35,016 nt of DNA from assembly GCA_019113145.1 (NCBI GenBank), contig DXHZ01000085.1, positions 1 through 35,016 on the forward strand, in the 5' to 3' direction. Below are positions 15,316-22,738 of the stretch, piece by piece (the stretch's first letter is position 1; every line of letters begins with the position of its first letter). The position numbers and the translations under genes are program-made. The DNA comes from Candidatus Avanaerovorax faecigallinarum. Lineage in GTDB: Bacteria > Bacillota > Clostridia > Peptostreptococcales > Anaerovoracaceae. The notes beneath the pieces are model-generated. The model saw nothing but the letters and a program-made list of their open reading frames with translations, did not search any database and was not told where the DNA came from.

Positions 15316-16707
15316 TTAAATATCCCCATCCTTACGCCAAAGCTCCACCATGGACTTTACAGACTCGTCTATCTCCCCGAGGGGTATCTGGTTATAGTAA
15401 AAGGCCATGAGTTTTTCTCCGCTGCCGGCGGGCAGGGACAAAGGCTGCACCCGCAGGCCCAGTGATTCGGCTTCTGCGGCAAGGTCTGCGGCCTGCGCGG
15501 CGGTGTTCACCTTAAGTATCAGGTTGATTCCGGAAAGATTGTTAATTGGCGATATGAAATCGCTGCCGTATTGGGAAAGGGCGTCGAGAGCCGCTTTGAG
15601 TTTCTGCGCGTAGAGGGCGCGCATTTTTTTTATGCCTGTGTAGTAGTACCCTTCCTCCATGAAGAGGGCGAGGGTCAGCTGTTCGGTCTTGGAACAGGTC
15701 TGGCTGTAATCGTCTTTAAACGATTGGAAGATTTTCGCCATGTTTTCAGGAAGTATCATGTAGCTTATCTTTATTGCGGGAAAGAGAGTGGACGAAAATG
15801 AGCCGAGATAAACTACGGGCGAGCCGGAAACCAGTCCCTGAAGGGCGGGGAGAGGCTTCCCGAAATATCGGAGCTCGCTGTCATAGTCGTCCTCTATGAT
15901 TACGCTTTTCGTTTCCTTTGCCCAGTCGAGGAGCTGGTAACGCCGTCCCACGGGCATGACGGAGCCGGTGGGGAACTGGTTGGATGGACTTACGTATACG
16001 GCGGATGAACGGGGACGAGGGAGGTCTTCGATGACGAGCCCGTCTCCTTCGACTGGAATGTTTTCTATGTCAAAGCCGTGATCTCTGAATATGTTGAAAA
16101 CCGGAGTGTAGCCAGGATCTTCAACACATACCGTTCCTATGCCCATGCGCCTCAGTATTCTGCAGAGGTACCCCGCAAGCTGCTGGGTTCCGGCCCCGAT
16201 TACAATCTGGTCGGGACGGCAGGTCACGCCCCGGGATGTGTACACGTAGCGGGATATCTCATATCTCAGCGCAATTTCTCCCTGCACATCGCTTCCGAAG
16301 AGGAGAAGATGAGTGTAGTCGCTGAAGACTTTGGACATGCACTTTTTCCACTTCTGAAAGTCGAAGCAGGATAAATCGTATTTAAACGATGATTCGTGAA
16401 ATGTATAGGACGAGAAGTCAAAATCCTCTGGGGCCGGAGCCGAACCGCTTTCGGCGGAGCCCGGAAGGTCGGACACGAAGAATCCCGACTGGGGGCGGCT
16501 GTATATGTAGCCTTCAACGAGGAGCTGGTTGTACGCCTGCTCGCTGGTGGTTACGCTTATGCCGAGATCCTTTGCGAGCTTTCTCAGAGAAGGCAGCTTT
16601 TCGCCGGCAGGCATATTGCCGCATGTGATCTCCCCTTTTATATATCCGTAGAGCTGAAGGTAAAGGGGAGTTTTAGAATCGTTTGGATTTAAGACGACAG
16701 GTTTCAT
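15316..16707 (-). CDS. MocR-type transcriptional regulator (GntR wHTH + class I aminotransferase fold)
   Basis: A 463-residue PLP-dependent regulator. Residues about 10-80 are a GntR winged helix: PLYLQLYGYIKGEI, LPSLRKLAKDLGISVTTSEQ, LLVEGYIYSRPQSGFFV. The rest is an aminotransferase-like domain with VIGAGTQQLAGYL, YVSPSNQFPTGSVMP, IIEDDYDSELRY and YLGSFSSTLFPAIKISYMIL, the last holding the PLP-lysine region. I chose ATG 16707 (AAGGA 7 nt upstream) over longer frames that extend into AT-rich promoter DNA. MocR proteins often control a divergent gene; here that is the frameshifted membrane gene plus the ECF operon. The effector is unknown; vitamin B6 is a possibility by analogy with PdxR. Confidence 0.92.
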   Translation of the reverse strand: MKPVVLNPNDSKTPLYLQLYGYIKGEITCGNMPAGEKLPSLRKLAKDLGISVTTSEQAYNQLLVEGYIYSRPQSGFFVSDLPGSAESGSAPAPEDFDFSSYTFHESSFKYDLSCFDFQKWKKCMSKVFSDYTHLLLFGSDVQGEIALRYEISRYVYTSRGVTCRPDQIVIGAGTQQLAGYLCRILRRMGIGTVCVEDPGYTPVFNIFRDHGFDIENIPVEGDGLVIEDLPRPRSSAVYVSPSNQFPTGSVMPVGRRYQLLDWAKETKSVIIEDDYDSELRYFGKPLPALQGLVSGSPVVYLGSFSSTLFPAIKISYMILPENMAKIFQSFKDDYSQTCSKTEQLTLALFMEEGYYYTGIKKMRALYAQKLKAALDALSQYGSDFISPINNLSGINLILKVNTAAQAADLAAEAESLGLRVQPLSLPAGSGEKLMAFYYNQIPLGEIDESVKSMVELWRKDGDI

Positions 16708-16780
16708 GAAAAAATCCTTTCCTGCAGATTTTGTCAAAACTGTATTTATGAAAAAATCATATTCTGCATATTTTAAGATA
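16706..16780. promoter_or_regulatory. Long direct repeat at the MocR start, candidate operator
   Basis: Two copies of an approximately 33-bp sequence start at 16706 and 16748, a 42-bp spacing (four helical turns). Both read ATGAAAAAATC, then three variable bases, then a T, CTGCA and ATTTT in register. The first copy overlaps the MocR start codon and contains TTTTGTCAAAAC (16729-16740). Spaced direct repeats are the usual target of MocR proteins such as GabR, so autoregulation is a plausible reading. Confidence 0.6.
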
Positions 16781-16794
16781 AACACTTTGATGAT

Positions 16795-16824
16795 ATTATA
16801 GTACCCGGACGGCGAAAAGCGCAA
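16795..16824 (-). promoter_or_regulatory. Promoter for the MocR gene
   Basis: On the minus strand TTGCGC (complement of 16819-16824) and a perfect TATAAT (complement of 16795-16800) are 18 bp apart. Transcription would start near 16788 and pass through both direct repeats before the start codon at 16707. Confidence 0.5.
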
Positions 16825-16844
16825 CCGGCCGGAGAAAAATTTAT

Positions 16845-16873
16845 TTGATTAGATATGGACGCCGTAATATAAT
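16845..16873 (+). promoter_or_regulatory. Promoter of the membrane-protein/ECF operon
   Basis: TTGATT (16845-16850) and TATAAT (16868-16873) are separated by 17 bp, a strong sigma-70 type match. It drives the gene at 16921 and probably ecfA1-ecfA2-ecfT-trmB behind it. The divergent MocR promoter lies about 20 bp away, so one regulator could act on both. Confidence 0.7.
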
Positions 16874-16920
16874 ATTCCAGTAAAGAAGAGGAGAAAATAT
16901 ATACCTTGCAGGAGGATTTA

Positions 16921-17687
16921 ATGAATACGAATCTTTTCTTCAAAAGTACCGACGACCTTGAAGGGCTGGGATTGGGATTTTCCCTCTGGGGACCGGGACA
17001 TCTTATCTGGCTGGGATGTATTTTCCTTGCCGTGTGGCTGATTTCTTCGGCGTATAAGAAGGCCGGGTACAAAAGGCGCAGACTGATGGCGGGAATTTTT
17101 GCATTTTTCCTGCCGGTGAGTGAAATCATAAAGGACTGCTACACCGTATCGATCGGCCGTTTAACATAGAGTACTTTCCGTTTCATCTCTGCGGAATATC
17201 CATATTTATAATACTCATAGACTACCTGAGACCCAACAGATTCACGTCACAGCTGGTGATGTATGCGTGCATGCCGGGAGCGCTGGCGGCGCTTTTGTGC
17301 TGCAACTGGACGGCGGTGCCGTTTTTCAACTTCTACTGCATACACAGCTTCGTTTTTCACGCCGTCATCGTGATTTACGCCATATGCAGATACAGAGGCA
17401 GGGAGATTCGCCCCGAGTATTCGGGAATATGGAAGAGCGTTGCCGTAGTATACGGTTGGGCGATTCCCATGATAGCGGTCAACGGCAAATTTGACACCAA
17501 CTTCATGTTTTTAAATAAAGCCTCCGAGGGCTCGCCGCTTACGGTGCTGGTGGATCTTTTCGGAGAGGATATGTACTACGTTTCATTTGCCGTATTCGTG
17601 CTCATCGTGTGGCACATAATGTACGGAGTGTACAGCCTTATCAACAGGACGGTATTCAGAGGCGGAGCTTTTGAGATGAGCGTTTAG
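16921..17687 (+). pseudogene. TIGR02206/YwaF-like integral membrane protein, broken by a frameshift
   Basis: Two frames together make one protein of about 255 residues. The first starts at 16921 (GGAGG at 16911-16915) with FSLWGPGHLIWLG and ends at TAG 17167-17169 after CYTVSIGR. The second continues the homology from about 17160 as FNIEYFPFHLCGISIF, then VNGKFDTNFMFLNKASEG and SPLTVLVDLFGEDMYYVSF up to 17687. The PFHLC and N-F-TN-MFL patterns are those of the YwaF/TIGR02206 family, with about six helices. One base appears to be missing near 17155-17162. It could be a real mutation, a sequence error or recoding. It is 39 nt in front of ecfA1. Confidence 0.78.
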
Positions 17688-17726
17688 GCGGAAAAAAGGA
17701 ACACAGGAAAACAGAGGAGATTTTAC

Positions 17727-18566
17727 TTGAGCGAGATAATCAGAATCGAGAACATGAGCTTCGAATATGAACGGGACGAAGATCGCGAGCCGGTGAGAGC
17801 CATTCGGGATCTGTCTTTGTGTGTGGAAAAGGGAAGCTTTACGGCCATAATCGGAAAAAACGGCTCGGGAAAATCCACTCTGGCAAAGAACCTCAACGGC
17901 CTTCTCCTTCCGACGGGAGGCAAGGTGTTCGTCAAAGGCTGGGACACGGCGGACGAGGAGCACATCTGGGACGTGCGCCAGACTGCGGGAATGGTATTTC
18001 AGAACCCGGATAACCAGCTGGTATCGTCCATTGTGGAGGACGATGTGGCTTTTGGCCCGGAAAATCTCGGGGTGGACCCGGCGGAGATAAGGCAGAGGGT
18101 GGACAAAGCCCTTTCTTCTGTAAATATGGGAGAATACAAAAACAAATCTCCGCACCTTTTGTCGGGGGGACAGAAGCAGCGCATCGCCATTGCTGGAGTG
18201 GTGGCCATGAAGCCGGAATGCATAATATTCGACGAACCAACGGCCATGCTGGACCCAAGGGGCAGGCAGGAGATAATGGACATAATCGAGGAACTTCACG
18301 ACGAAGGGATCACGGTTATTATCATAACCCACTTCATGGACGAGGCGGTTCGCGCGGACAGGATAGTAATAGTAAACGAAGGGCGTATTTTCCTCGACGG
18401 AACTCCCGGGGAGGTGTTCAGGGAATACGACCTCATAAAGAGCATAAGCCTGGACGTTCCCATGGCCGTGGAGCTGGCTCAAAGGCTAAGGAAGCGCGGA
18501 GTAAAAATACCGGAAGACGTTATAACTTCCGAAGGACTGGTGGAATACGTATGTCAATACAGGTAA
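17727..18566 (+). CDS. ecfA1: Energy-coupling factor transporter ATPase (EcfA1)
   Basis: One of the two ATPases that power ECF vitamin/metal transporters. The 279-residue protein has Walker A IGKNGSGKSTLAKNLNGLLL, the Q-loop VFQNPDNQLVSSIVEDDVAF, the ABC signature LLSGGQKQRIAIAG, Walker B CIIFDEPTAMLD and the H-loop IITHFMDEA. It begins with TTG at 17727, behind GAGGAG (17714-17719, 7 nt); the product starts MSEIIRIENMSFEYE like other EcfA1 proteins. It overlaps ecfA2 by 16 nt. No dedicated S component is next to it, so it may be the shared group II module. Confidence 0.93.
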   Translation: MSEIIRIENMSFEYERDEDREPVRAIRDLSLCVEKGSFTAIIGKNGSGKSTLAKNLNGLLLPTGGKVFVKGWDTADEEHIWDVRQTAGMVFQNPDNQLVSSIVEDDVAFGPENLGVDPAEIRQRVDKALSSVNMGEYKNKSPHLLSGGQKQRIAIAGVVAMKPECIIFDEPTAMLDPRGRQEIMDIIEELHDEGITVIIITHFMDEAVRADRIVIVNEGRIFLDGTPGEVFREYDLIKSISLDVPMAVELAQRLRKRGVKIPEDVITSEGLVEYVCQYR

Positions 18567-19408
18567 GGGGGCTTAAGCACGTCTACAGTCCGGGACTTCC
18601 GGACGAGCAGCTGGCCCTGGACAACATAAATTTCGATATATACGACGGAGAGACCGTTGCCGTGGTCGGACACACGGGCTCGGGAAAATCCACCCTCGTT
18701 CAGCATCTTAACGGGCTTTTAAAGCCGACAGAGGGAACCATAACCGTAGGCGGCGTGGAAATTACCGCGCCGGGTACCTCCATGCTGGAGGTGAGGCGCA
18801 GAGTGGGCCTTGTATTTCAGTATCCCGAATATCAGCTTTTCGAGGAGACCGTGGCGGCGGACGTAGCCTTCGGACCTAAGAATCTGGGCCTTTCTGAAGA
18901 CGAGGTGAACTCCAGAGTCCGCGACGCCATAGAGCTTGTGGGGCTCGACTACGGGGAAATAAAGGACAGATCGCCTTTCGAACTTTCCGGCGGCCAGAAG
19001 CGCCGTGTCGCCATAGCCGGTGTTATAGCCATGAAGCCTCAGGTCCTCATACTCGACGAACCGACGGCGGGACTCGACCCGGGAGCTCACAGGGACATTC
19101 TTAGTATGATAGAGGAAATAAAGGAGATTTCGGGAAACATCACCATATTCGTTTCCCACAACATGGCCGACGTTGCGGCTCTTGCGGACAAGGTCATGGT
19201 AATGGATAGAGGAAGGCTTCTCATGATGGGTACGCCGAAGGAAGTATTTGCTCAGAAGGACAGGCTGAAAGAAGCCGGACTTTCGGCGCCTCCCGTTACG
19301 GAGCTCATGGTGGAGCTTAAGGAAAAGGGCGCGGCAGTTGACGATACGGTTCTTTCGCTGAAGGAGGCGGAGGAAGAGATATACAGGTTTTTGACGAGGA
19401 ATCGCTAA
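18551..19408 (+). CDS. ecfA2: Energy-coupling factor transporter ATPase (EcfA2)
   Basis: The second ECF ATPase, 285 residues. It begins MSIQVRGLKHVYSPGLPDEQ, typical of EcfA2, and has Walker A VVGHTGSGKSTLVQHLNGLL, the Q-loop VFQYPEYQLFEETVAADVAF, the signature ELSGGQKRRVAIAGVIAMKP, Walker B VLILDEPTAGLDPG and the H-loop FVSHNMADVA. I set the start at ATG 18551, inside the end of ecfA1, because a longer frame only reads ecfA1 sequence. The stop TAA is followed at once by the ecfT ATG. Confidence 0.94.
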   Translation: MSIQVRGLKHVYSPGLPDEQLALDNINFDIYDGETVAVVGHTGSGKSTLVQHLNGLLKPTEGTITVGGVEITAPGTSMLEVRRRVGLVFQYPEYQLFEETVAADVAFGPKNLGLSEDEVNSRVRDAIELVGLDYGEIKDRSPFELSGGQKRRVAIAGVIAMKPQVLILDEPTAGLDPGAHRDILSMIEEIKEISGNITIFVSHNMADVAALADKVMVMDRGRLLMMGTPKEVFAQKDRLKEAGLSAPPVTELMVELKEKGAAVDDTVLSLKEAEEEIYRFLTRNR

Positions 19409-20209
19409 ATGATAAGAGATATAACCTTAGGACAGTACTATGCGGCGGATTCGCCCATACACAGACTGGACTCCAGAGTAAAAATAACGGGGGTGCTCCT
19501 TTACATAGCAGACCTGTTCATAGTGGATGACTTCATAGGGTTCGGTCTCTGCGCCGCTGCGCTGTGTCTTTACGTGGTTCTGTCCCAGGTTCCCGTTAAA
19601 TTCATAATGCGGGGACTCAAGCCGATACTCCTTATACTCATAATGACGTTCTGCCTGAATATATTCATGGTTGACGGCAGAATACTATGGCAGTGGGGAT
19701 TTCTCAAGGTGACCGACGAGGGAATCTATACGGCGGTATTCATGGCCGTAAGGCTCATTCTTCTCATCATCGCATCGTCGCTGCTCACTCTTACGACAAA
19801 GCCCATAGAACTTACCGACGGCATAGAGAAGCTCATGTCTCCTCTGGCAAAGATAGGGGTTCCGGCTCATGATATAGCCATGACCATGTCTATCGCCTTA
19901 AGGTTCATACCGATGCTCCTGGAGGAGACCGATAGGATTATGAAGGCCCAGCAGGCCAGGGGCGCAGACTTTGAAAGCGGAAATATCCTGAGACGGGCAA
20001 AATCCCCTATTCCCATTCTGGTTCCGCTCTTCGTAAGCTCGTTCAGAATTGCCCAGGATCTTGCCATGGCCATGGAAGCGAGGTGCTACAGAGGCGGCAA
20101 AGGCAGGACGAGAATGAAGGAGATGAGGCTTAAGGGCATGGATTTTCTGGCCTTCTTCCTCATGCTGGCGTTTTTGGCGGTGGTTATAAGTGAAAGGGTT
20201 GTTTTCTGA
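19409..20209 (+). CDS. ecfT: Energy-coupling factor transporter transmembrane protein (EcfT)
   Basis: EcfT couples the two ATPases to a substrate-binding S component. The 266-residue protein starts MIRDITLGQYYAADSPIHRL, the normal EcfT beginning, then SRVKITGVLLYI. It has about five to six hydrophobic helices and the coupling-helix motifs: RFIPMLLEETDRIMKAQQAR near 165, then GADFESGNIL, and MAMEARCYRGGKGRTRMKEM near 220, each with the Ala-Arg-Gly type signature. It starts directly after the ecfA2 stop and its TGA overlaps the trmB ATG. Confidence 0.94.
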   Translation: MIRDITLGQYYAADSPIHRLDSRVKITGVLLYIADLFIVDDFIGFGLCAAALCLYVVLSQVPVKFIMRGLKPILLILIMTFCLNIFMVDGRILWQWGFLKVTDEGIYTAVFMAVRLILLIIASSLLTLTTKPIELTDGIEKLMSPLAKIGVPAHDIAMTMSIALRFIPMLLEETDRIMKAQQARGADFESGNILRRAKSPIPILVPLFVSSFRIAQDLAMAMEARCYRGGKGRTRMKEMRLKGMDFLAFFLMLAFLAVVISERVVF

Positions 20210-20847
20210 TGAGACAGAGGCGTATAAAGAACATAGATGAAAAGCTTGCCGGCTGCGGCGGTATCATAACGGAAAAGCCAAAGGAGACAAAGGGACGCTG
20301 GCAGGAAGAATTCGGAAACGATAATCCCGTCTACCTGGAGCTGGGCTGCGGGAAGGGCAGGTTCATAACGGGGCTTGCAGCTCTGCATCCGGAGTGCAGC
20401 TATATAGGATGCGAGGGTCATTTAAGCGTAATATACAGGGCCGTATCAAAGGCGCAGGAGGCGGAGCTTTCCAACGTTCGCTTTATAGCCGAATACATAA
20501 ACGACATGGATGCGTATTTTGCGCCGGGAGAACTTTCAGGGATCTATCTCAATTTCAGCGACCCGTGGCCGAAGGAGCGTCATGCAAAGCGCAGACTTAC
20601 GTATTTTGAGAGGCTTAAGGCTTATGGACGGGCAGTAAGGCCGGGAGGATTCATTCAGTTCAAGACCGATAACGACGAGCTCTTTAACTTCACACTGGAG
20701 CAGATAGAGCTTGCAGGCTTTGTCCCTGCGGAGGTGACGAGAGACCTTCACGGTTCGGAGTACATGGCGCAGAACGTGATGACGGAGTACGAGGAGAAAT
20801 TCTCTTCGGCGGGAAAGAATATAAACTATGTGAGGATAAATCTTTAA
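20209..20847 (+). CDS. trmB: tRNA (guanine-N7-)-methyltransferase (TrmB)
   Basis: TrmB makes m7G46 in the variable loop of tRNAs, using S-adenosylmethionine. The 212-residue protein begins MRQRRIKNIDEKLAGC and has the SAM-binding loop VYLELGCGKGRFITGLA (near 44). The family signature IYLNFSDPWPKERHAKRRLT lies near 105-125, with FKTDNDELFNFTLE near 150. Its start overlaps the ecfT stop (TGATG), so a tRNA-modification gene is translationally linked to a transporter operon. It is probably the last gene of that transcript. Confidence 0.95.
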   Translation: MRQRRIKNIDEKLAGCGGIITEKPKETKGRWQEEFGNDNPVYLELGCGKGRFITGLAALHPECSYIGCEGHLSVIYRAVSKAQEAELSNVRFIAEYINDMDAYFAPGELSGIYLNFSDPWPKERHAKRRLTYFERLKAYGRAVRPGGFIQFKTDNDELFNFTLEQIELAGFVPAEVTRDLHGSEYMAQNVMTEYEEKFSSAGKNINYVRINL

Positions 20848-20889
20848 TAAATTAAGGGCAGCAGGCTCTCACTTAAAAATGTTAGAATA

Positions 20890-20917
20890 CCCGGCATTCT
20901 GTTGAAGAACCGCCGGG
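20890..20917 (+). terminator. Hairpin downstream of trmB (weak terminator or operator)
   Basis: CCCGGC (20890-20895) pairs with GCCGGG (20912-20917), followed only by GTTTAAAG. The T-run is poor, and the loop contains the -35 element of the next gene's promoter. It could be a weak terminator for the ECF operon or a regulatory dyad for the aminotransferase. Confidence 0.35.
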
Positions 20918-20931
20918 GTTTAAAGTATAAT
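20902..20931 (+). promoter_or_regulatory. Promoter of the aminotransferase gene
   Basis: TTGAAG (20902-20907) and TATAAT (20926-20931) are 18 bp apart. Transcription would begin near 20938-20940, giving a leader of about 88 nt before the ATG at 21027. Confidence 0.6.
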
Positions 20932-21026
20932 CAGTCTGTATGAGTTACCTCTTCGACAGGGCCCTGCGGTCCATCCTGATCATGCCGAATGAGGAACCAG
21001 AGAGAATTGCATGGAGGTGCAATAGT

Positions 21027-22268
21027 ATGTCAGAATTTAAAATGGCGGTTCAGCGCGGCCGCAAGATTCCGAAGGAAGATAAGATTTTCGGAATCAGCCG
21101 CAGAGCTAACGAAATGATCGCCGAGAAAGGCAAAGACGCAGTGATTAACGCCACCATCGGGGCCCTTCTCGATGACGACGGAAATCTCATGGTTCTTTCG
21201 TCTGTGGACAAAACCTTCAAGGCTCTGAAGCCTGACGAATACGCAGCATACGCACCTATAGGCGGAACGCCTGCGTTCAAAGCCGCAGCCATAAAAGCGG
21301 CTCTGGGCAAGTATCAGCCTAAAGGATACGTTCAGGCGGTAGCGACTCCGGGCGGAACAGGAGCCATTAAAAACACTATCGCCAACTATTCCGAAGAAGG
21401 GGATAATGTTCTCACGGCAGACTGGTTCTGGTCGCCGTACGGAACCATTACTTCCGAAATCGGAAGAGGCGTTGAGACCTACGAGTTCTTCACAGAGGAC
21501 AGAAAGTACAACATTGCGTCGTTTAAGGCAAAGGTGGACGACATGCTCGCCCGCCAGGACAGACTGGTAGTGATAATCAACACGCCGGCCCACAATCCTA
21601 CGGGATACGCACTTACAACAGAAGACTGGACCGGGGTTAAGGACGTTCTTGCGGCAGCACCGGCGGATAAGAAGATCGCTCTTCTGGTGGATGCGGCCTA
21701 TATCGACTTTGCGGGAGACGAGGACAAATACAGAGAGTTCCTGCCTGTTCTGGAGGAGCTTCCGGAAAACGTTCTTCCTGTCATAGCCTACAGTATGTCC
21801 AAGACATTCACCCTTTACGGAGCGAGAACGGGCGCAATGATCTGCCTTGCTCCTACGGAGGAAATCGCCGAGGAGTTCAGACGGGTCAACGAATTTTCTT
21901 CCCGTGCGTCCTGGTCCAACTGCTCCAGAGCAGGCCAGAGCATAATTGCTAACATTTACGCCGACGAAGCACTTAAGGCAAAGGTTTCCGAAGAAAGAAA
22001 GGAAATCAGAGACATGCTCTTAAGACGTGGAAAGGCCTTCGAGGAAGAGGCGAACAAAGCCGGACTTGAGATAGTTCCTTTCGATGCCGGATTCTTCGTG
22101 TCAATTCCATGCGACAATCCGGACGAGCTTTCCGCGGCGCTGGAAAAGGAAGGAATGTTCCTGGTGCCGCTGGCAAAGGGCGTAAGAGTTTCTGTAGCAT
22201 CCGTTTCGGAGGCAAACTGCAGAATTCTTCCTGCAAAGATAAAAGCAGTGATGGACGAACTGAAATAA
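21027..22268 (+). CDS. Class I/II PLP-dependent aminotransferase
   Basis: A 413-residue fold-type I aminotransferase. Visible motifs: INATIGALLDDDGNLMVL near the N-terminus, ATPGGTGAIKNTIANYS (PLP phosphate region), NTPAHNPTGYALT, LLVDAAYIDFAG with the PLP-pairing Asp, and AYSMSKTFTLYGARTGAMI with the Schiff-base lysine. It resembles the aromatic amino acid aminotransferases of Clostridia, but the substrate cannot be fixed from sequence alone. I chose ATG 21027 because GGAGG (21013-21017) lies 9 nt upstream. The frame stays open back to an ATG at 20940 that has no ribosome binding site. A terminator-like hairpin follows at 22302. Confidence 0.9.
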   Translation: MSEFKMAVQRGRKIPKEDKIFGISRRANEMIAEKGKDAVINATIGALLDDDGNLMVLSSVDKTFKALKPDEYAAYAPIGGTPAFKAAAIKAALGKYQPKGYVQAVATPGGTGAIKNTIANYSEEGDNVLTADWFWSPYGTITSEIGRGVETYEFFTEDRKYNIASFKAKVDDMLARQDRLVVIINTPAHNPTGYALTTEDWTGVKDVLAAAPADKKIALLVDAAYIDFAGDEDKYREFLPVLEELPENVLPVIAYSMSKTFTLYGARTGAMICLAPTEEIAEEFRRVNEFSSRASWSNCSRAGQSIIANIYADEALKAKVSEERKEIRDMLLRRGKAFEEEANKAGLEIVPFDAGFFVSIPCDNPDELSAALEKEGMFLVPLAKGVRVSVASVSEANCRILPAKIKAVMDELK

Positions 22269-22280
22269 ATGGTGTATAAT
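22252..22280 (+). promoter_or_regulatory. Possible promoter at the end of the aminotransferase gene
   Basis: TGGACG (22252-22257) and a perfect TATAAT (22275-22280) are 17 bp apart. The only thing downstream before a strong terminator-like hairpin is about 60 nt, so this promoter would make a short RNA. Confidence 0.35.
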
Positions 22281-22301
22281 TAACACGTAGTTCACATTCG
22301 G

Positions 22302-22347
22302 GGATACCTGAGCGCATTTTGCGCAAGGGTATCCACTGTTGTTTTTT
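22302..22347 (+). terminator. Two-tier hairpin with T-run, probable terminator
   Basis: GGATACC (22302-22308) pairs with GGTATCC (22328-22334), and inside it GCGCA (22312-22316) pairs with TGCGC (22320-22324). ACTGTTG and six T residues (22342-22347) follow. This fits a Rho-independent terminator for the aminotransferase gene. Confidence 0.6.
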
Positions 22348-22684
22348 GGCGGAGATAGGACAGAAAGTGTTGGTGAATTGGTAACATTATGATGGCGACA
22401 CCCGGTTCAACTTTTTCTGGATAAACCTGCGGTTTGGTATAATAAAATTCTATCATTTACAAGGTTTACACGGTTTTGGTTTACTTTTTCGCCTCTCTGC
22501 ACCTCGTATGAGCCGAGATTTGTTCACGCTTTTAAACCAAAGCGGGTGAAACCCGGTGAAAGGTAGAATTTTGTTCTACTAAAACGGGTCATACTGCCAA
22601 AATGTTTGAACTGACTATCGATATTATTGCCCTATGACAACACCTTATCAAATCCTGTTGTCCTATATCCCTTTTTGGCGACGA
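22348..22684. other. AT-rich gene-free stretch with imperfect inverted repeats
   Basis: No convincing gene lies here. AAAATTCTATC near 22445 is nearly complementary to GGTAGAATTTT (22562-22572), and TTTGGTTT is complementary to AAACCAAA inside that span, so roughly 130 bp can fold back on itself. Smaller dyads are GTAGAA/TTCTAC (22563-22568/22574-22579) and GACAACA/TGTTGTC (22636-22642/22656-22662). Composition differs from the flanking chromosome. It may be a decayed mobile element or a structured leader; I cannot identify it. Confidence 0.45.
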
Positions 22685-22713
22685 TTGAGTGAAGAATGTA
22701 CTTGCGGTATAAT
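22685..22713 (+). promoter_or_regulatory. Promoter of the antitoxin-like gene
   Basis: TTGAGT (22685-22690) and TATAAT (22708-22713) are separated by 17 bp. The start codon follows at 22739, leaving a short leader with AAGGAG at 22725-22730. Confidence 0.7.
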
Positions 22714-22738
22714 AAGGGCATAAAAAGGAGATGACTTT

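Noticed and set aside
17155-17169. Programmed -1 frameshift site in the TIGR02206-like gene
   Set aside because: The zero-frame codons TTA ACA do not form an X XXY YYZ heptamer, and no clear stimulatory stem directly follows. A mutation or sequence error is simpler.
22361-22419. tRNA-like segment: CAGAAA/TTTCTG ends, a D-arm-like GGTGAATTGGTAAC and a T-loop-like GGTTCAA
   Set aside because: It is only about 59 nt, has no anticodon arm, and the supposed T-stem does not pair. I take the resemblance as chance or a decayed relic.
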